This document shows, one piece after another, positions 58,463 through 64,000 of a stretch of DNA of 64,000 nt. Positions within the stretch are counted from its first letter, which is position 1; every line of letters starts with the position of its first letter. The stretch lies in NCBI RefSeq assembly GCF_014905175.1, contig NC_057791.1:372001-436000 (forward strand). The letters run 5' to 3'. A program made the position numbers and the translations under genes. The notes beneath the pieces were generated by a model. The model was not told the DNA's origin. It made no database searches and saw only the letters and a program-made list of their open reading frames with translations. This DNA comes from Aphidius gifuensis (taxonomy: Eukaryota > Arthropoda > Insecta > Hymenoptera > Braconidae).

Positions 58463-61400
58463 TCAGTATGGTTGAGAAAATTGTCCACCTTGTTGTGATT
58501 GTCCACCTTGATAGAATCCACTTCTATCACCTTGATAAGTTGAATCTTGTGATAATAAACCATCCATTTGTGATTGAAAATCACCAACGACAAATGAATC
58601 TTGTGATAATTCAGCTTGACTTAAACCTGGTTGTGATAAACTAAAACCACCAGGTTGTGACATACCTTGTGTTGTGCCTTGTGTTAATGGTAATCCTGGT
58701 TGTGAAAATGGTTGTGTATTTATATGATCATTTTGTTGTTGTTGTTGCTGTTGCTGTTGATGTTGTTGATGTTGATTTAATTTACCAAATTTATTTTTAT
58801 TTGTTTTCATTGAATTAATAATACCACCACGACGATTATTATTATTTGTATTATAATTATTGTGATTATTATTATTGTTAATTCGGGGATTTGTTTGACG
58901 TGATTGTACAGCTTGTTGATGTTGATTATAAAAACGTGGTGGTACATGTGCCATATTCATAAACATACCAACTGGTACTGGTACATTATTAATAGCAGCT
59001 TGTGCACGTTCTGGACTAATATAACTGATAGTATCATGTGTACGACTAAACATATCAAGTTGTACATGTCTTTGATAATATGGATTATTATTATTTTGAT
59101 TTTGATGTAATTGATTATGATTATTCATAGCTGCTGCATTAACAGCAGCAACAGTAGCAGCATTACCACCAATACCATTTAATTGACCACCACCACCAAC
59201 ACCACCAGATCTATCATATATTGAACCAGGTATCATTGCTTCACGTGCATCATACATTGATGTTGACATAAAATGTGAACCTGGATTTGCTGAATTAATT
59301 AATTTTTTAGGTTTAGCAAATTGTATCATTGATTCTTTTAAATTATTTAATGGTCCTTCAACAAGTACTTTTTGTTCTTTATAATAACTTAATAAATGAT
59401 TCCATAATGGTTGTTTTGATAATACTTTTGGATTACCAACAATAATAAGACCATATTTTGATCTTGTTAATGCAACATTTAATCTTCTTGGATCATTTAA
59501 AAATCCAATACCTTGATGTTCATTTGATCTAACACATGACATAATAATAATATCTTTTTCACGTCCTTGAAATGCATCAACACTAGCAACTTCAATTTCT
59601 TGATATAGCTTTGAATGTAATGAACCTTGATATTGCATATATTGTACAAGATATGCACGTTGTCCTTCATATGGTGTTATAACACCAATTTGTTCTGGTT
59701 TAACACCACAACGTAAAAATCTTGTTGTTATTTTTTCAACATTTGATGCTTCAGTACGATTTAAATATGATGTACCACTACCAGCAATTTCTTCTTGTCC
59801 TTGTGTAACATAAAAAAACATTGGTTTATCTTGTACTGGCCATGGAAAATCAATTTTAATTAATTTTCTTTCATCAGCACATACACCATTTTGTAATGAA
59901 CCTTCATAAAAAAAATTTGATGGAAAACGTGATAAATCTGGATGCATACGATATTGTACCTCAAGACGAAATGGACGTATACCAAGTACAACTAAACGTT
60001 CAAATAATGATTGTGATAAACCAGCACGTGCTGCTTTTTTACACATAACAACTGGTCCTAATTGACAATGATCACCAACTAAAATTAACTGTTTAGCACC
60101 AAGTACAACTGGTACCATACATTCTGGTTCAGTTGCTTGCATACTTTCATCAATTAATATTGAATGAAATTTAATACGATGAAGACGTGGATCACCAGCA
60201 CCAACACATGTACAACATATTACATCAGCAGCTTCAAGTAATTCTTTTTCAGCTGATTTTTTTAACAATCTATATCTTTTTTCATCAGCTGATGATAGCT
60301 CACCAGTTTCATCTTTTAATTGTTGTAATTTTTGTAATTCATTATTTGTTTCCATATTTTTAATTTGATTATGTAATGCCAAAAAACTAACTGGTGAATC
60401 AATAGCTTCACGTGATTTAGCACATAAACGTACAACTTTTAAATTTGATTTATGTATTTTTTCAGTTAATTGATCAACAGCTGTATTTGATGGTGCACAT
60501 ACTAATACTGGACCACCATTTTGTTTAACAAGTTGATAAACAATTGTTGCACTTGTAACTGTTTTACCAGTACCAGGTGGTCCTTGTATTAATGATAATG
60601 GACGTTGTATTGCATGTTTAACAGCATATACTTGTGAACGATTTAAATCTGGTAAATTTGGTGCACTAAAATGTTTTGGTAAATGACAACGAAATAATAC
60701 TTCTTCAACTTCATGACCAAGTAAACGATGATATATATATGCTGATACTGATGAATCATCAACAGCAAATTTACGTAATGCTAATTGCATACGATCAAAT
60801 GATGTACTTTTCCATATAAAATCAACAACAAAATTACTAATACATTCAGTTGGTGCACCAGTACTATTTTTTAATTCAATACCAACTTCTTCACCATAAT
60901 TATCTGGTATTTTAATAACATGACCAAGACCAATCCATGGTTTATGTAGCTCACCAAGATAACGTAATCTTAATTCATCACCATGCATTAATTTCATATC
61001 ACCATCTGTTTTAGCTAATAAAAAATATGCTATTGTTTTTTTATTTAAACCAACATCCCAACGTACTTCAATATTTTCTTGTGTTTGTGATTCTTTTAAA
61101 CGTTTATCATAATCAGCCTCAAGTTTAACTAATGGACCAAATATATTTTGATATTGATAACCATCTTCATAACGTAATAATACTTGTTGTGGTTCTTCAT
61201 CAACACCTGGTTTTTCTAAATCTTGAAATGTTGCATCAACATTATCACGCCATAATTCTTCAAGTTTATTTATTTGTTGTGCTGATATTTGACGTGCACG
61301 TAATTGTTCTTGTTCAGATGGTATTTTAACAAGCCAAGCTAAAAAACTACGATCTTCAATTAATGGTTTCCATTGTTCTTGATCCCAATTCATATCTTTC

Positions 61401-62369
61401 AAGGAACTTTGTGCTGCACATGGTTGACGACATAATAATACAACAACTGAATCAGCTTTTGCTGGTATAAAACCAAGTACAAATACATTTCTAACAGCAC
61501 ATGAATAACATTCAAGTACTGTTTCACCAAGTGGTCCATCTCTGTGTAATGTAACTTCCTTATGTTTAGCTCGTACTAAATGATTTATAATATGTGAACC
61601 TGATGTATTACCACGTCCATTACAAAACCATTTTCTGCATATGTTACACATAACAACACATGATGCTTCATGTATACCACAATATTTACATGCATGCTCA
61701 GGTAAATCACGATTATAAAATGCTTCCTCTTCTTCTTCTTCAAATTGTAATTCAGCAAGATTTTGTGCAGCACCAGATATTTTCAAGTCCAATGCTGATG
61801 ATGATGATGATGTTCCATTTGTACCATTTATCTAAAATCAAACAACACACAATGGACTTTAATACAACAACAAGATAACTCTATACTATTAACGAGGTCA
61901 TGTGATAACAAAGTACACAATGCAACTTGTAGGTACAAGTGTATAAATTTAATAACAACAACAACAACAACAACAACAATAACAATAGGGTTGTTGTTTG
62001 TCCTAAATATTTTTAAAACCTTTAAGGTTATGTTCTTAACCGCGTGGGTGATTCGTGGCATTTTTTTTATTTTATTTTTTATTTTGATTTATTTATAAAT
62101 AGCTAATTAAATGGTTGAATGTTTTGATGATTGAAATTTTATAGAGTATTATTATCATCATGACTATTGTCTATTATTACCTGAACAGATTGACTTTGTT
62201 GACTTTGTGCTGGTTCATGTTGAGATGCTTGTGTTTGACTTGGTGATGGTAATGTAAAATCAGTAAAATCAAATTCACTTCCTTGTGTATCAGCTCCAAT
62301 TAAATCAGCTTCTTCAGTGTCTAAAAATGTCAATGTTTGACTACTTGGTCCATATGCATCAACACTCAT
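58463..62369 (-). CDS. UPF1: UPF1, ATP-dependent RNA helicase of nonsense-mediated decay (1185 aa)
   Basis: Two exons on the minus strand: 62369-62181 and 61831-58463. UPF1 is the central factor of nonsense-mediated mRNA decay. The N-terminus MSVDAYGPSSQTLTFLDTEE is nearly that of the human protein. The CH zinc domain begins HACKYCGIHEASC and has WFCNGRGNTSGSHI. The SF1 helicase core has GPPGTGKT (motif I), IDESMQATEPE (motif II), GDHCQLGP (III), QYRMHP (IV), ITPYEGQR and DAFQGREKD (V), and RRLNVALTR (VI). The C-terminus is a Ser/Gln region with many SQ/TQ sites (SQPGLSQ, LSQDS), the targets of the SMG1 kinase, plus Asn/Gln/Ala-rich insertions. About 55 residues longer than the human protein. 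Nearly intronless, unlike most animal UPF1 genes. Confidence 0.97.
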
Positions 62370-62791
62370 CTTGATGTCTATTATTATTCTTTAACTCTTT
62401 GATATTTAGTTGTTGTTTTTTTTTTTTTTTTTCATTTGCCAAGAAAACACTGATTAATCTGCCAATCCAATAAATTATGGTCTTGATAATTTATCTGTTT
62501 TGAGAGAGAATGTTTTTTTATTTTTTCTTGTTGGTTAATAACACTTCCAAGTTCCTTCAATATTAACATTAAATATTTAACTGTGTATATTTTTTTTAAA
62601 TAAAATTAGGCTTCAAAGTGCCAACAACACTTGACGTATTTTTATTATTATTATTTTTGTGTTTCTAATATTTTTTTAGAACTAATAAAATAAGCAGGCC
62701 ATCAAATGAATAACCTACGTCATACTTTTGCGTTTACTTTTCTCTCTCCCACCAATATAAACTATTTCACAATTTACACAACGCGAGTGTA

Positions 62792-62822
<31 letters not shown>

Positions 62823-63286
62823 CTGCGCTAGTCGGTTATTACGTCATCAGCTGATATCCGTAAGCGCGGGAATTCTGTTATTCATACAAACACACAGCTT
62901 TATTAATTAATAATAATTTTAAAATGTTAATTAAATTTTTTTTTTTTTTTTTAATGACAGTTGTTGGTTTTTGTTGTTATTATTAAATTATTGTCATTAA
63001 AAAAATATAATTCATAGGAGGTCTCACTTCTTCATGGTGTCTTTTGTTTTTGTTTTTTTTTCCAGCGCCACCCCCTAAAAATCTCTCAACACTAAAAAAA
63101 AAAAAAAAACAAAAGCAAACAAAAGAGAAAAAAAAAAATTCATCATACGCAGTTTGTCTGTTGCTGAATGTAAAGCTTATAAAAAAGTTAATTAATTAAT
63201 TAAATTATAATAATTAATCAAGTGTATTGGCATTTGTTGTTTTTTTAATTAAAAAGAAAAAAGTGTTGATAAATTGTTGATACATC
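62370..63286. promoter_or_regulatory. Divergent UPF1 / MATH-BTB promoter region
   Basis: About 920 bp between start codons. The densest part is 62740-62880: an AATATAAACT TATA-like element near 62754, ACAACGCGAGTG, a long T-run, then TTACGTCATCAG at about 62839, a CRE/ATF-like site, and GCGCGGGAATTC near 62865. Another GC-richer cluster is at 63060-63085. Confidence 0.5.
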
Positions 63287-64000
63287 ATGTCGATTGCACC
63301 AAGACAATCATTTACAACTGAAGAAAATCAATCGTTTACATTTGAATACGACTGGACAATTAAAAATTTTGTATTTCATGATGATAAAATTGAATCATCA
63401 GAATTTTCATCTGGCTTGGCAAACATTAATGACAAATGGTGTTTAAAAATATTTCCAAAAGTCATACTTGATGATACAGAATTTGTATCAGTTCAATTAA
63501 AATTATTGGATTGTGCTGCAGATGTACCAGAAATTGTTGCACATTACAAGGTATCAATATTGACATTAAATAATGAAGAAGTAAATGCACAAAGTAGTCT
63601 TAGTCCATTGAGATTTTCATCTAAAAATACATCAGCAATTGTAAGACGTTTTGTAAAACGTGAAGATCTATTTGGTAGACTTTGGGAATCAACAAAATTA
63701 TTGCCAAATGATAGTCTTACAATACTTTGTGAAATTAAACTTCTTGTTGATGATAAAACAATTGAAAGTTATCAACCAGTTATTGTTAATGATCACAAAA
63801 AATTAATAAATGATTTGGGACAATTATTGTCAAGTGGATTATCAAGTGATTTTACATTCAAGGTCAAAGGTAAATCATTTCAAGTTATCAAAGGTATCAT
63901 GGCAGCAAGAAGCTGTGTATTTCGTAAAATGTTTGAAGGAAATGATACCAATGAACATACTGTATCAGACATTGAAGCACCAGTATTTGAAGAATTATTA
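63287..64000 (+). CDS. MATH-BTB protein, SPOP-like (5' part, cut by the window edge)
   Basis: Starts at ATG 63287 and stays open to the window end (238 codons). Residues ~17-150 form a MATH (TRAF-like) domain: FTFEYDWTIKNF, then NDKWCLKIFP. The BTB domain starts near SSDFTFKVKGKSFQVIKGIMAARS and continues VFRKMFEG, the usual dimerisation strand and helix. In SPOP the MATH domain recruits substrates and BTB binds cullin-3 as an E3 ligase. The MATH part is diverged from SPOP itself, as in the many SPOP-like paralogues of insects, so I give no symbol. The 3' end and any BACK domain lie outside. No intron appears in the 714 bp seen. Confidence 0.85.
   Translation, partial: MSIAPRQSFTTEENQSFTFEYDWTIKNFVFHDDKIESSEFSSGLANINDKWCLKIFPKVILDDTEFVSVQLKLLDCAADVPEIVAHYKVSILTLNNEEVNAQSSLSPLRFSSKNTSAIVRRFVKREDLFGRLWESTKLLPNDSLTILCEIKLLVDDKTIESYQPVIVNDHKKLINDLGQLLSSGLSSDFTFKVKGKSFQVIKGIMAARSCVFRKMFEGNDTNEHTVSDIEAPVFEELL

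Overview
The window is nuclear DNA from an insect, most likely a hymenopteran and possibly a parasitoid wasp with a very AT-rich genome. The evidence is strong A/T bias at third codon positions, many 60-80 bp GT-AG introns, Asn/Gln homopolymers, an odorant-receptor fragment, a c-type lysozyme, histidine-rich secreted proteins that I place in DUF4779, and a Gly-rich cuticle-type protein. The order is inferred, not proven.

Layout, left to right. At 0.1-10.2 kb is a compact housekeeping block: a THAP zinc-finger gene (+), mitochondrial RNA helicase SUV3 (-), the DNA repair helicase HELQ (+, nine exons) and rRNA methyltransferase RRP8 (-). At 10.6-16.3 kb is a repeat island, richer in GC than its surroundings and without coding potential. 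It holds tandem 57-58 bp hairpin repeats, a duplicated inverted-repeat element (B) followed by ~60 bp repeats (C), a ~150 bp repeat family (D), tRNA-sized Y-shaped folding repeats (E) and a ~670 bp tandem duplication with an inverted copy (F). At 18.2-28.0 kb is the BCAS3/rudhira orthologue, with two phase-compatible 3' terminal exons, one of them 2.65 kb long and coding a low-complexity tail.

At 29-39 kb is an accessory segment: a 256 bp inverted-repeat element, a small orphan secreted protein, a GC-peaked ~150 nt structured RNA candidate with a TATA element and T-run terminators, two His/Lys-rich secreted proteins flanking a classical SDR gene, an odorant-receptor first exon abutting a broken lysozyme copy, and a c-type lysozyme whose second catalytic Asp is replaced. 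At 43.8 kb is the Gly-rich cuticle-type protein gene, followed by IER3IP1/Yos1 (-).

At 47.4-52.2 kb is a ~2.3-2.5 kb tandem segmental duplication carrying two genes related to the DNA primase small subunit (PRIM1). The second keeps the catalytic and zinc residues. The first has lost two active-site residues and an internal block. Both have an unusual N-terminal extension. After that come GLD-2 poly(A) polymerase (+), UPF1 (-), and the start of a MATH-BTB (SPOP-like) gene running off the right edge.

Functionally the window mixes RNA metabolism (SUV3, RRP8, GLD-2, UPF1), genome maintenance (HELQ, primase-like genes) and secreted or cuticular products. I see no operon-like logic beyond divergent promoter pairs (SUV3/HELQ, IER3IP1/primase-like 1, UPF1/MATH-BTB). 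The most novel items are the primase-like pair and the structured RNA candidates at 30.6 kb and 10.8-13.3 kb.
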